Below are positions 40,154 to 49,601 of a DNA stretch of 64,000 nucleotides, in pieces. The notes below the pieces were generated by a model, which saw nothing but the letters and a program-made list of their open reading frames with translations, ran no database searches and was not told the origin of the DNA. Both the position numbers and the translations under genes were made by a program. Source of the stretch: Micromonospora profundi (GTDB taxonomy: Bacteria; Actinomycetota; Actinomycetes; Mycobacteriales; Micromonosporaceae); contig NZ_JAATJK010000001.1 in assembly GCF_011927785.1 (NCBI RefSeq), positions 5,675,001 through 5,739,000 on the forward strand, given 5' to 3'. How positions within the stretch are numbered: position 1 is the first letter of the stretch; each line of letters starts with the position of its first letter.

Positions 40154-41590
40154 ATGTCCATGAAGGACAACCCGGTGTGGTCCCGGCGCGGCTTTCTGGG
40201 AGTAGGGGTGGGGGTGCTCGGCGCGACCGGTCTGGCCGCGTGTGGGGGCACCTCCGAATCGCCCACCAGGGTCCAGGCGGAGGTTCCACAGGAGCTCATC
40301 GACGCCGCCGCGGCGATGAAGGGCTCCTCGATGGGGATGCTGTCGCAGAAGCTGTACTCGACGGCGGCGAACGAAGCCCTCGACAGTTCGATCAAGAAGT
40401 TCGCCGACACCACCGGCACGAAGATCGAGAACAGCCTGGTTCAGGCCGACGCCGGTGACGTGGTGGCCAAGATCGACGCCGAGGTCAAGGGCGGGGTCGC
40501 GCGTGACCTGGCGTTCATGACCGACTCCCGGTTCGTCGCGCAGTTCCAGGCGCTGGGCGACCTGGAGGACGTGACTGACGTCGTTCAGGCGCTGACCGCG
40601 AAGTACGGCGAGCCCTGCGCCGAGGCCAAGAACTTCTGCGTCTTCGACGGCAAGTGGTTCGCGATCCCGTACCACTTCATCGGGATCGGGTCCTTCCTGC
40701 GCAAGGACTGGATGCAGGACAAGGGCATCACCCCCAAGGACATCTACAGCTGGGAGGAACTGCGGGACCTGTGCCTGGAGATCTCCGACCCGGCGAAGCG
40801 CCGTTTCGGCTGGGGCATGACGGTGAACCGGTCCGGTGACGGCAACGGCATGATCGAGGCGCTCATCAACGCCTACGGCGGGTCGATCGCCTCCAACGAC
40901 GGCCGGAAGGTCACGTTCGACTCTCCCGAGACGGTGCAGGCGGTGACCTTCCTGGGCGACATCTACACCAACCCCAAGTACAAGCCGATGCTGCCGCCGG
41001 GGATCGCGAGCTGGACCGACACCAGCAACAACGAGAACTGGCTCGCCGGGATCCTCGGCTACACCCGCAACCAGTTCAGCGTCTACGCGGACTCCAGGAC
41101 CAAGAAGAACCCGGTGTACGAGAACACGCACGTGTTCTCGGACTGCATCGGCCCGGCGACCAACAACCCTCTGCTGCTCGGCCAGTCGCAGGGTTTCGTC
41201 GTCTTCAAGGGCGCCAAGAACCCCGCACTCGCCAAGCTCCTGGCGCAGTACCTGGTCAGCGCGCCCGCGCTGCTCGGGGTGGCGAAGGAGGCGCCCGGCC
41301 TGGTCATGCCCGCCTGGGAGAAGGTCTGGGACGCCGACCCGTTCTTCACGAGCGGCGACCCGGCGTTCCCCATGCTCCGCAAGATCACTGAGCTGAAGCT
41401 GCCGTTGAACACGAAGAACGGCCTGTCCTTCCCGCAGAAGGCAAGCGCTGGCCAGCAGGCGGCCGGCGCGGCGTACGTCCTCACCGACATGATGCAGCAG
41501 GTCGTTCAGGGGACGGCTCCCGCGCAGGCCGTGAAGGCCGCCCACACGAAGATGGTGCAGATCTTCAACCAACAGGGGCTGCCGCAGTGA
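40154..41590 (+). CDS. Sugar ABC transporter substrate-binding lipoprotein
   Basis: A 478-residue protein. The N-terminus has a Tat signal (SRRGFLG at 10-16) and lipobox GLAAC with Cys near residue 30, so it is exported folded and lipid-anchored. The mature part is a family 1 solute-binding protein (LAFMTDSRFVAQFQALGDLE, FDGKWFAIPYH, NPLLLGQSQGFVVFKGAKNP). AAGGAGG lies 7 nt before the ATG. It delivers a sugar, probably an oligosaccharide, to the fused permease encoded next (GTGA overlap). Confidence 0.92.
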   Translation: MSMKDNPVWSRRGFLGVGVGVLGATGLAACGGTSESPTRVQAEVPQELIDAAAAMKGSSMGMLSQKLYSTAANEALDSSIKKFADTTGTKIENSLVQADAGDVVAKIDAEVKGGVARDLAFMTDSRFVAQFQALGDLEDVTDVVQALTAKYGEPCAEAKNFCVFDGKWFAIPYHFIGIGSFLRKDWMQDKGITPKDIYSWEELRDLCLEISDPAKRRFGWGMTVNRSGDGNGMIEALINAYGGSIASNDGRKVTFDSPETVQAVTFLGDIYTNPKYKPMLPPGIASWTDTSNNENWLAGILGYTRNQFSVYADSRTKKNPVYENTHVFSDCIGPATNNPLLLGQSQGFVVFKGAKNPALAKLLAQYLVSAPALLGVAKEAPGLVMPAWEKVWDADPFFTSGDPAFPMLRKITELKLPLNTKNGLSFPQKASAGQQAAGAAYVLTDMMQQVVQGTAPAQAVKAAHTKMVQIFNQQGLPQ

Positions 41591-43623
41591 GAACGGTCCG
41601 CCCAGCGCGGGTCCCGACGGCGAGGGTTTCCCCGCCGCCGGGACCCGGCTCACTCACGGCGACCCAGCGGCGGCTGGGTCGCGACTGGCGGCTCGCGGCG
41701 CTGTTCCTGGCGCCCATGGCCCTACTGGTCGGCAGTCTCGTTCTCGTGCCGATCGGCCGGTCGATAGTCACCAGCACCACGGAACGGCACGGACAGGACA
41801 CCGTGTTCGTCGGCCTGGACAACTACCTCGCCCTGGTCGGCGACGGCCAGTTCCACACAGGCGTGGTGAATTCGTTCGTCTTCACCGCGTACGCCGAGAT
41901 TTTCAAGGTTGTCCTGGGTCTGGCCGCGGCCCTGCTGCTGCACCACCGACGCCGTGGGCGGGCGGTGCTGGCCGGGTTGCTGCTGGTGCCGTGGGTGGTG
42001 CCGACGGTGGTCACGGCGTTCAGTTGGCGTGCGCTGCTCGACCCGATCTTCGGCAGCGTCAACACGCTGCTCACCACTACCGGGATCGGGCCGCTGCTCG
42101 TCGACCTGCACCTGGTCGACAGTTGGCCGGCGGGCTGGCTGTCCGACCCGAACCTGGCCATGCCATCGGTGATCCTCGTGAACGTCTGGAAGGGCGTGCC
42201 GTTCTTCACCGTGTGTTTCCTCGCGGGGTTGAAAGCCATCCCGGCGGACCTCTACGAGGCGGCGACAATCGACGGCGCCTCGTCGTGGCAGAGGTTCGCG
42301 AACGTGACGCTGCCCGGACTGCGCCACGTGATCACGGTGACGGTGACCCTGTCGTCGATCTGGACGTTCAACAACTTCGACCTCGTCTGGCTGCTGACGC
42401 AGGGTGGTCCGGGCGACGTGACAGCACCGTACGTGCTCGTCGCGTACTCGAAGGCGATCCTGCAACTCCAGTACGGCGCTGGCGCGGCGGTCACGCTCGT
42501 CATGCTGCCGATCATCGGCGGGCTGGTGTTCGTCCTGGTCCGGTTGTTACGCCAGGACTCGGGTGCCCGACTCCCCCGGCGACGCCGAGGTAGGCAGTGG
42601 GTCCGGGCGCAGCGGTGGGCCGGGTCGACGCGCAAGGCGCTGCCGTGGGTCGTCACCGCTGTGGTCACCGGTCTGCTGCTCTGGGCGTCGCCGCAGATCT
42701 TCTGGAAGGCGGCGGTGGTCCTCGGCGTGATCCTGCTGATCGCGGCGGCGGTCGGCCGGGTGGTCTCGGCCCTGAACTCCCGGGGCGGTCGCCGATCGTC
42801 GTCAGCCGTGTCGGGCGTCGGCTCCTGGGTCGCGCTGGCCGGGTTGCTCCTCTTCGTGCTGGGCCCGCTGTACTGGATCGCCGTCACAGCCTTCAAGTCC
42901 GAGGGCCAGGTCGTCATGCGCACAGACGACCTGTGGCCGACGCCGTGGACCCTTGAGCAGTTCACAGCGCTCTTCGCCAACCAGCCGTTCGGCCGCTGGT
43001 ATCTCAACACCATTCTGGTGTCCGCTGCGTCCACAGTTGTGGCACTTGTCTGCGCCGCCCTCGCGGGTTACGCGCTGGCCCGGCTGCGGTTCCGAGGCGC
43101 GCAGAGCTTCACCGTCACGGTGCTGCTCACCTACGTGATGCCGGGCGCGCTGCTGTTCATCCCGCTGTACCAGATGCTCATCGGCGCGCGGCTCACCGAC
43201 TCGTTGTGGTCGCTTGTGGTCACGTACCCGACCTTCACCTTGCCGTTTGCCACCTGGCTGCTTGTGGGCTACTTCTCGTCGATCCCCATCGAGCTGGAGG
43301 AGGCAGCGCTTGTCGACGGCTGCACCCGCGTCCAGGCGTTCGGCCGGGTGGTGCTGCCGCTGGCCAAGCCGGGGCTGCTGGCGGTCGCGCTGTTCACGCT
43401 GACCAACGCCTGGAACGAGTTCCTCTTCGCGTTCGTGTTCATCACGAAGGACGAGTACAAGACGCTCCCCGTCGGGATGCAGTCGATGATCGCGGGAGAC
43501 GTCGTGCCGCAGGGACAACTCGCTGCGGCATCGCTGCTCGTCAGCATCCCCGTGGTGATCATGTACGCCCTCGGGCAGCGCTTCCTGACCGAAGGGCTCA
43601 CCGCGGGCGCGGTGAAGGGCTGA
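41587..43623 (+). CDS. Fused MalF-MalG-type sugar ABC permease
   Basis: A 678-residue membrane protein containing both permease subunits. Residues ~35-325 are the MalF-type half with the EAA loop beginning EAATIDGAS at residue 224. Residues ~415-678 are the MalG-type half with EAALVDGCT at residue 572. Between them (~355-400) lies a linker with two extra hydrophobic segments (ALPWVVTAVVTGLLLWASP, VVLGVILLIAAAVGRVV) that keep both halves in the same orientation. No stop separates the halves. No ATPase gene is nearby, so a shared MsmK/MalK-type ATPase is expected. Confidence 0.93.
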   Translation: MRTVRPARVPTARVSPPPGPGSLTATQRRLGRDWRLAALFLAPMALLVGSLVLVPIGRSIVTSTTERHGQDTVFVGLDNYLALVGDGQFHTGVVNSFVFTAYAEIFKVVLGLAAALLLHHRRRGRAVLAGLLLVPWVVPTVVTAFSWRALLDPIFGSVNTLLTTTGIGPLLVDLHLVDSWPAGWLSDPNLAMPSVILVNVWKGVPFFTVCFLAGLKAIPADLYEAATIDGASSWQRFANVTLPGLRHVITVTVTLSSIWTFNNFDLVWLLTQGGPGDVTAPYVLVAYSKAILQLQYGAGAAVTLVMLPIIGGLVFVLVRLLRQDSGARLPRRRRGRQWVRAQRWAGSTRKALPWVVTAVVTGLLLWASPQIFWKAAVVLGVILLIAAAVGRVVSALNSRGGRRSSSAVSGVGSWVALAGLLLFVLGPLYWIAVTAFKSEGQVVMRTDDLWPTPWTLEQFTALFANQPFGRWYLNTILVSAASTVVALVCAALAGYALARLRFRGAQSFTVTVLLTYVMPGALLFIPLYQMLIGARLTDSLWSLVVTYPTFTLPFATWLLVGYFSSIPIELEEAALVDGCTRVQAFGRVVLPLAKPGLLAVALFTLTNAWNEFLFAFVFITKDEYKTLPVGMQSMIAGDVVPQGQLAAASLLVSIPVVIMYALGQRFLTEGLTAGAVKG

Positions 43624-43632
43624 TCCAGCCTG

Positions 43633-44529
43633 TCACTGTCCCAACTGCTTTTCGAACCAGTGGTGTGCGTAGTGCTCGATGTTGTACGCCTCGATCTCCC
43701 GGTAACCGGTCGCCCGGTACATGGCGATCGCCTCGGTGAGGTTGCGATTGGTGTCCAGTCGGACGGCGGTTGCTCCATGCTCGGCGGCGTAGCGTTCCAG
43801 CTCGCCCAGCAGCCGCCGTCCGACGCCGAGCCCTCGGAGGGTGTCGGCCACCCAGACGCGTTTGATCTCGGCGGGTGCGTGGCGGTGAAGTTTGACGGCA
43901 CCGCAGCCGACGGGCTCGCTGTTGAGGGTGGCGAGCAGGAGCACGCCGGCGGGTGGGACGAGTGCCTCGTCCTGGACGGGGTTGCTGAGTGCGGGGTCGA
44001 AGCCGCCGTCGAAACGTCGTGCGATGTCCCGGGCGTACGCGCGCAGGCACGCCCTGGCCCGTGGATCGCTCGGCGGGCACGGCTCGATGACGACCATCGA
44101 GCCGATGAGCAGTCGTTCGACCTCGGCCATGGCGGCGACGAGTCGTTCGCGGCGGTGATCGGTGAGGGGTTCGAGGATCGAGGCGGCGAGCGCGTCGGAC
44201 CGCTTGTCGAGTTGGCTCCACTCGGCCCGGCCTGCGTCGGTGAGCTGGGCTGTACGTACCCGGCCGTCGCCGCTGGCGTGGTCGGCCGGCCCCACGGTGA
44301 TCAGCCCGTCGTTCTCCAGGGCGCGCAGGAGTCGGCTCAGATATCCCGAGTCCAGACCGAGGCGGGCTCGCAGTGCCGCGACCTCGGCGCTGGCGGGGCC
44401 GATCTCCCAGAGCAGGCGGGCCTGCCCCAGCGGGCGCCCCTGGGCCATGTATTCGTCGTCGAGGGCACCGACCCGTTGGGTGACAGTCCGGTTGAACCGC
44501 CGGACGGCGGCGATGAGCCCAGAGTCCAT
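43633..44529 (-). CDS. MarR regulator fused to GNAT acetyltransferase
   Basis: A 298-residue protein. Residues ~1-145 are a MarR winged helix (RARLGLDSGYLSRLLRALEN, GDGRVRTAQLTDAGRA). Residues ~160-298 are a GNAT domain with acetyl-CoA loop VADTLRGLGVGRRLL and DTNRNLTEAIAMYRATGY. ATG 44529 is chosen because TAAAGT lies 7 nt upstream inside a palindrome, and the extension upstream is out of character. The acetyltransferase may modify a ligand that the MarR part senses. It is convergent with the permease gene. Confidence 0.92.
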   Translation of the reverse strand: MDSGLIAAVRRFNRTVTQRVGALDDEYMAQGRPLGQARLLWEIGPASAEVAALRARLGLDSGYLSRLLRALENDGLITVGPADHASGDGRVRTAQLTDAGRAEWSQLDKRSDALAASILEPLTDHRRERLVAAMAEVERLLIGSMVVIEPCPPSDPRARACLRAYARDIARRFDGGFDPALSNPVQDEALVPPAGVLLLATLNSEPVGCGAVKLHRHAPAEIKRVWVADTLRGLGVGRRLLGELERYAAEHGATAVRLDTNRNLTEAIAMYRATGYREIEAYNIEHYAHHWFEKQLGQ

Positions 44530-44533
44530 AAGC

Positions 44534-44547
44534 CTGACTTTAGTCAG
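44534..44547 (-). promoter_or_regulatory. MarR operator palindrome over the -10 box
   Basis: CTGACT-TT-AGTCAG is a perfect 14-bp palindrome 4 bp from the MarR-GNAT start. It covers the TAAAGT box on the minus strand and includes the stop codon of the upstream LtrA gene. Autorepression is likely. Confidence 0.7.
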
Positions 44548-45703
44548 AGGATCGCGTGCGGCGGTAGGACGTGATGCCGGCGCGGTCCAGCACGACCACC
44601 ACGAGCAGCACACTGACGGCGGTCGCGCTGACCGCCACCAGGGGCAGCCGCAGGACGACCGACGCGCTGGCCAGCACGAACAGGGCGGCCACCCGCAACC
44701 ACGAGAGCCGCCGGTGGATCGCCAGCGAGAAGAGGATCCGCCCGGCCAGGAACAGCATCGGACCGCCCACGATGACGACGACAGCCGTCGTGTCGCCGGC
44801 CTGCGTGGGGTGAGCGATGCTCAGTTCCGCCCCGACGGCGGTGACCACCAGCCCGGCGATCATCACCAGGTGCAGGTATGCCGTGATGACGCCGAGCCGG
44901 GACGGGTCGGCATGCTCGATGGCCGCGCCCAGACGCAGGCCGGCGGGCGTCACGTAGAGCAGACCGATCAACACGGCGGTGGCGAAGACCAACAGGAAGG
45001 CGGCGGTCGCCGGGAGGTGCAGGCTTGTGTCGGCGTACGTGAGGCCGGCGACCAGCACAAGTTCACCGAGCGCGATGATCATGATTTGCTGGTACCGCTC
45101 GGCGTAGTGCTCGCCGGCGAGGTGTAGTTCCCGCTGCCGGGCGCGTCCCAGCGTAGGAGTGGGCCAGCCCAGCCGCGGCCCGACGAGGTCGAGCGCGAGG
45201 GCGAACACCCACAGCGGCACCCGCCAGGCCGGCAGGAACGCGCCGGCCAACCACGGCACGGCGGAGACGCTGAACCAGCAGAAGATCCGCAGGGTACGGC
45301 TCTGTAACGGATGGCCGCGCATCGCGAAGGTGGTGACCGCGCCCCGGGCGACGTGAACCGCGACGTACGCGCCAGCGAAGAGCACGGCCCGCCCGTCCAG
45401 CGCCTGCGGAGTCGCCACCCCGGCCAGCAGGCTGCCCAGCGTGGCACCGATCAGAAGCGACCGCACCGCCGGGCTCTCCGGGTCGTACCAGTCGGCGAAC
45501 CAGGCGGTGGTCACCCAGATCCACCAGATCCCGGTCAGCAGCAGCGCGGTGCGCAGCGCGCCGGCCAGCGTGAGGTCGTGCAGCAGATGCTGGGCCAGCT
45601 GGCTGAGCGCGAGCACGAACGCCAGGTCGAAGAAGAGTTCCAGGAAGGACGCGCTGAGCGGCACGTCCCGCCCCCGCAGCAGCCGATCGGGCCTGCTCGC
45701 CAT
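44540..45703 (-). CDS. ltrA: LtrA family membrane protein (low temperature requirement A)
   Basis: A 387-residue protein with about twelve hydrophobic segments. The N-terminal ASFLELFFDLAFVLALSQLA is the family signature, and WFADWYDPES and ERYQQIMIIALGELVLVAG also fit. LtrA proteins are of unknown function, first linked to growth at low temperature in Listeria. GGGAGGAG precedes ATG 45703. The stop lies inside the operator of the downstream MarR-GNAT gene, so read-through into that gene may be regulated. Confidence 0.9.
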   Translation of the reverse strand: MASRPDRLLRGRDVPLSASFLELFFDLAFVLALSQLAQHLLHDLTLAGALRTALLLTGIWWIWVTTAWFADWYDPESPAVRSLLIGATLGSLLAGVATPQALDGRAVLFAGAYVAVHVARGAVTTFAMRGHPLQSRTLRIFCWFSVSAVPWLAGAFLPAWRVPLWVFALALDLVGPRLGWPTPTLGRARQRELHLAGEHYAERYQQIMIIALGELVLVAGLTYADTSLHLPATAAFLLVFATAVLIGLLYVTPAGLRLGAAIEHADPSRLGVITAYLHLVMIAGLVVTAVGAELSIAHPTQAGDTTAVVVIVGGPMLFLAGRILFSLAIHRRLSWLRVAALFVLASASVVLRLPLVAVSATAVSVLLVVVVLDRAGITSYRRTRSSD

Positions 45704-45778
45704 CGGCGCTCCTCCCGGGTGGCACGCACGCCCTGCGTCCGTCGTACCACCCGGGGCTCGCCGTCGACGGCGAAACGG

Positions 45779-46576
45779 TCAGCGGCGGATGCCGACCCCG
45801 GCGTAGCCATGCGAGTCCACGAGATCAGGTTCGGTGTCCGGCCGCCACTGGGTGGTCTCCACCAGGCCGGGCTCCACCAGGTCGTACCCGGCGAAGAAAC
45901 GCAGCGTCTCGGCGTGGGTGCGGGGCACCAGCGGGGCACTGCTGTTGCGGTATATCGCCTTGCCACGTTCGGCCAACTCGGGCGGGATGCCGTCCAACGT
46001 CAGATGCGACAGCGCCAGGTGGCTGCCGGGCACCGTGGCGTCCCGCAGCCGGGCGACGGCACCCCACGGGTCGTCGTCATCCGACACGAAGTGCAGCACC
46101 GCGAGGAGCAGTACGGCCACCGGGCGGTCCAGGTCGAGCGTGCCGCGTAACGCCGGGTGGTCGAGCAGGTCCTCGGGCCGCCGCAGGTCACCCCGCACGA
46201 CAGCAGTGCCGGGCACGTCGACCAGCAACTCTCGGGCGTACGCGACAGCGACCTCGTCGTAGTCGACGTACACCACCCGGGAGTCGGGTGCCACGGCCCG
46301 CACCACCTCGTGCACGGTGCCCTGGGTGGGCAGGCCGGCACCGATGTCCAGGAACTGGCGTACGCCCTGCTCGGCGGCGAAGCGGACGGCCCGGCGCAGG
46401 AAGTGCCTGTTGGTCTGGGCGGCGGCCCCGGTCTCCGGAAAGATCTCCAGGACCCGTTGGGCGGCGGCCCGGTCGACGGCGAAGTTGTGGCTGCCACCGA
46501 GGAAGTAGTCGTACATCCGGGCGACGTTCGGTTGGGCGGTGACGTCGGTGGTGTCAGGTGCCGGCTGGTCGCTCAC
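45779..46576 (-). CDS. SAM-dependent methyltransferase, DUF574 family
   Basis: A 265-residue protein with the actinobacterial DUF574 layout: NVARMYDYFLGGSHNFAVDR near the N-terminus, QTNRHFLRRAVRFAAEQGVR, the SAM motif FLDIGAGLPTQGTVHEV, and VVYVDYDEVAVAYAREL. This large Streptomyces/Micromonospora family has mostly unknown acceptors. GTG 46576 is chosen (VSDQPAPDT) with AGGGA upstream. The frame extends further without a credible start. Confidence 0.92.
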   Translation of the reverse strand: MSDQPAPDTTDVTAQPNVARMYDYFLGGSHNFAVDRAAAQRVLEIFPETGAAAQTNRHFLRRAVRFAAEQGVRQFLDIGAGLPTQGTVHEVVRAVAPDSRVVYVDYDEVAVAYARELLVDVPGTAVVRGDLRRPEDLLDHPALRGTLDLDRPVAVLLLAVLHFVSDDDDPWGAVARLRDATVPGSHLALSHLTLDGIPPELAERGKAIYRNSSAPLVPRTHAETLRFFAGYDLVEPGLVETTQWRPDTEPDLVDSHGYAGVGIRR

Positions 46577-46718
46577 GAGGGGTCCCTTCGACGCGGTCCG
46601 ATCTCGATGTCTAACACCCGAGGCGATGACCCGCTGACCCCTCGTGTCGTTGATCCGGCTGCACCCCTGGTCAACGCCGACCACCTTGGGGGCACCGACG
46701 CACCGGGGAGGGACGCCG

Positions 46719-47183
46719 ATGACCATTCAGCGGGAAACAGTGCGGGTCGACCACGACCTGTTCCGCGCCGTGTACGACTCGCCCGCCTCGTTGCCCGGCC
46801 GGCACCGGTGGACCACACCGGAGTCGGACGTCCGGCGGCTGGAGAAGCTGCTCGGCATGCCGGCGCGCAGCATCGGCGCACCGCTCTGGGTCAGCGGCGA
46901 CGAACCGGACTGCCCGAAATGCGGCAGGCGGGTCACCTGGTACGACATCGTCTCGTCGGCGCTCTCCGGCCTGCACGACAAGAACATGATCGCCACCGTC
47001 ATCCTCGGCGAACACAAGTACGTCAACACCGAGGTGCCCGCCGCCATCCCCGGCGTACGCTGCTCCGACTGCCACACGGCCATCGACGGTCTGCGCAGCT
47101 TCAAGTGCCACAACTGGGCGTACGCCTTCGAGGCGCTGGAGGCGGTCCGCGAGCGGATGGCCGGCGGCCTGCCGCCCGCCTGA
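46719..47183 (+). CDS. Conserved protein with two CxxC motifs, function unknown
   Basis: A 154-residue soluble protein. CPKCGRRVTWYD at ~66-77 and CSDCHTAIDG at ~120-130 could bind one zinc ion, and a His-Asn-Trp region (FKCHNWAYAFEALEAVRERM) ends the domain. GGGGAGGGA precedes ATG 46719. The stop codon sits in the loop of a perfect 13-bp hairpin. I do not recognise a named family. Confidence 0.8.
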   Translation: MTIQRETVRVDHDLFRAVYDSPASLPGRHRWTTPESDVRRLEKLLGMPARSIGAPLWVSGDEPDCPKCGRRVTWYDIVSSALSGLHDKNMIATVILGEHKYVNTEVPAAIPGVRCSDCHTAIDGLRSFKCHNWAYAFEALEAVRERMAGGLPPA

Positions 47184-47197
47184 GGGCGGGCGGCAGG
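47168..47197. terminator. Bidirectional hairpin terminator around a stop codon
   Basis: CCTGCCGCCCGCC (47168-47180), loop TGAG, GGCGGGCGGCAGG (47185-47197). The loop contains the stop of the gene ending at 47183, and the convergent GH65 gene ends 5 bp away. Confidence 0.75.
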
Positions 47198-47201
47198 GCG
47201 G

Positions 47202-49601
47202 TCAGGCGGCCGAGCGGCGGTCGGGGCGTCGACCCGGCGGGGAGGGTGGCTCCGGCCCGGGGTCGGGCACCGGCGGCATCGGCCGGGTGACAGGTTCCGC
47301 ACCGGTGACACGCAGGTGCTCACCGTGGTGCCACAGCTCGACGGTGGCGTCGGGCGCGGCGTCGGGCAGCTCGTAGCGGGCCTCGGCCGGCGTCAACGTG
47401 ACACTTAGCCGGTGGCCGCGCCAGCGCAGGCTGAACGCCAGCCTGTCGATCCGCCGGGGCAACCGGGGGTCGAAGGAGAGCACCCCACGGTCGTCGCGCA
47501 GCCCGCCGAAGCCCTGCACCAGCGCCAGCCACGCCCCGGCCAGCGAGGCCAGGTGCAGCCCGTCGGCGGTCTTGTCGCCAAGGTCGGCAAGGTCCTGCGT
47601 GACGGACTCGGCGAACAGGTCGTACGCCAGGTCGAGGTGCCCGACCTCGGCGGCAAGCACCGCCTGCGGGGCGGCCGACAGGGACGAGTCGCGGACCGTA
47701 CGGGCCTCGTAGTAGGCGAAGTTGCGGGCCTTCTCCTCGGCGGTGAACTCGCCCGGGCAGTGCTGCATGGCCAACACCAGGTCGGCCTGCTTGACCACCT
47801 GCTTGCGGTACAGCTCCAGGTAGGGGAAGTGCAGCAGCAGCGGGTAGTCGTCCTCGTCGGTGTCGGCGAAGTTCCACTCCGGCTGCCTGGTGAACCCGGC
47901 GGCCTGCTCGTGCACCCCGCCCTCACTGTCGTACGGGATGAAGAGCGCGTCGGCGGCGGCCCGCCAGCCGGCGATCTCGGCCGGGTCCACGCCGAGCCGC
48001 CCGGCGGCGTCGGAGTGCCGCTCGGCTGCGTCCGCCGCGCCCCGCAGGTTGCGCCGCGCCATCAGGTTGGTGAAGACGTTGTCGTCGCCGAGCGCGGAAT
48101 ACTCGTCCGGGCCGGTCACCCCGTGCAGGTGGAACTCGCCGGTCTCCGACCAGTGGCCGTAGCCGTGCCAGAGCCGGGCCGTCTCCACAAGCAGGTCCAG
48201 CCCCGCCTCGGCGAGGAACCGCTGGTCGTCGGTGACCGCCACGTAGCGCAGCACCGCGTCGGCGATGTCCGCGTTGACGTGCAGCGCTGCGGTACCGGCC
48301 GGCCAGTAGCCCGAGCACTCCCGGCCGCCGATGGTCCGCCACGGGAACGTCGCACCGGCCAGCCGCAGCTCGGCCGCCCGCTCCCGGGCCTCCGGCAGGT
48401 GGCTGTGCCGCCAGGCCAGCGCCGAGCGGGCCACCGCCGGCGCCAGGTAGGTGAGCACCGGCAGCACGTACGTCTCGGTGTCCCACATGACGTGACCGTC
48501 GTAGCCGTTGCCGGTCAGGCCCTTGGCCGAGATGGTGCGGTCGCCGTCCGGGCGGCCCGCCTGGATGAGGTGGAACATGGCGAACCTGATCGCCTGCTGG
48601 AGTTCCGCGTCGCCGTCGAGCAGCACGTCGGCGACCTGCCAGGCGGCGTCCAGGCTGGCACGCTGGTCGGTGAGCAGGGCGTCGAAGCCGTCCGCCCGGG
48701 CGGCGTCCGCCTCGGCGACGACCAGGTCGGCCAACTCGTCGACCGGCGGCCCGTCGACAGGCCCGCACTCGTACGCGGCGAACTTCGTCAGCCGCAGCCG
48801 CTCGCCCGGGTGCAGCCGGCCGGCCACTGTCAGGCGTACGCGGTCGGGGACGTCGTCGCAGGTGGTGGTCACCGTGTCCGGCGCGTCCAGCAGGTGGCTG
48901 ACCGCCACGGCGACGCGCTGCTCACTGCGCCCGGTGCGGTGTACAAGCACCCCGTCGAGACCGTTCGCGTGATGCGCCTCGGCGGTCAGCGGATCGGTGG
49001 GCACCGAGGCGGCGCGCGGGTCGTCCGAGCGTTCCGGCACCCGCTCGTTTGCCAGCAGGTCCGAGCAGACCCGCAGCTCGACGGGGGCGTCCAGCGGCTC
49101 GACCTCGTACCGGACGGCGGCGACCGGGCGGCGGGGCAGGGACACCAGCCGGGTGCTGCGGATCAGCACCCTCCGCCCGGCGGGCGAGGTCCACTCGGTC
49201 TCCCGGCGCAGCACACCCGTGCGCAGGTCGAGCACCCGCTCGTGTCGGTGCAGCGTTCCGGTGCTGATGTCCAGCGGCTCGTCGTCTACCCACAGCCGGA
49301 TGAGCGCGGCGTTCGGCGCGCTGATGACTGTGTCGTTGGCCTGCGGAAACGCGTACCCCTCCTCGGGGTAGGTCTGTTCGCGCCGCTCGTGCAGGCCGTT
49401 GACGTAGCTGCCCGGCATCTCACCGGGCGCCCCCTCGTCGAGGACGCCTCGCCAGCCGACCCACCCGTTGCTCAACGCGAAGATCGACTCCGTCTCGCCG
49501 AGCCGGTCCAGATCAGCCCCGCTACGCCTGATCTGCCAGGTTTCGTCGTCCACCGTCCCAGCGGTGGGCGGCGGTTGGTCGGTGGCCGAACTGGTGTGCA
49601 C
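47202..49601 (-). CDS. Glycoside hydrolase family 65 (maltose/trehalose/kojibiose phosphorylase type)
   Basis: A 799-residue enzyme of the usual GH65 length. The N-terminal beta-sandwich is followed by the (alpha/alpha)6 barrel. HVMWDTETYVLPVLTYLAP is a hallmark, and VTGPDEYS contains the general acid near Glu497. Members phosphorolyse or hydrolyse alpha-linked disaccharides such as maltose or trehalose in the cytosol. The acceptor cannot be read here. GTG 49601 is chosen with AGGAGG just upstream. The C-terminal ~25 residues are a Pro/Arg-rich tail. Confidence 0.92.
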   Translation of the reverse strand: MHTSSATDQPPPTAGTVDDETWQIRRSGADLDRLGETESIFALSNGWVGWRGVLDEGAPGEMPGSYVNGLHERREQTYPEEGYAFPQANDTVISAPNAALIRLWVDDEPLDISTGTLHRHERVLDLRTGVLRRETEWTSPAGRRVLIRSTRLVSLPRRPVAAVRYEVEPLDAPVELRVCSDLLANERVPERSDDPRAASVPTDPLTAEAHHANGLDGVLVHRTGRSEQRVAVAVSHLLDAPDTVTTTCDDVPDRVRLTVAGRLHPGERLRLTKFAAYECGPVDGPPVDELADLVVAEADAARADGFDALLTDQRASLDAAWQVADVLLDGDAELQQAIRFAMFHLIQAGRPDGDRTISAKGLTGNGYDGHVMWDTETYVLPVLTYLAPAVARSALAWRHSHLPEARERAAELRLAGATFPWRTIGGRECSGYWPAGTAALHVNADIADAVLRYVAVTDDQRFLAEAGLDLLVETARLWHGYGHWSETGEFHLHGVTGPDEYSALGDDNVFTNLMARRNLRGAADAAERHSDAAGRLGVDPAEIAGWRAAADALFIPYDSEGGVHEQAAGFTRQPEWNFADTDEDDYPLLLHFPYLELYRKQVVKQADLVLAMQHCPGEFTAEEKARNFAYYEARTVRDSSLSAAPQAVLAAEVGHLDLAYDLFAESVTQDLADLGDKTADGLHLASLAGAWLALVQGFGGLRDDRGVLSFDPRLPRRIDRLAFSLRWRGHRLSVTLTPAEARYELPDAAPDATVELWHHGEHLRVTGAEPVTRPMPPVPDPGPEPPSPPGRRPDRRSAA

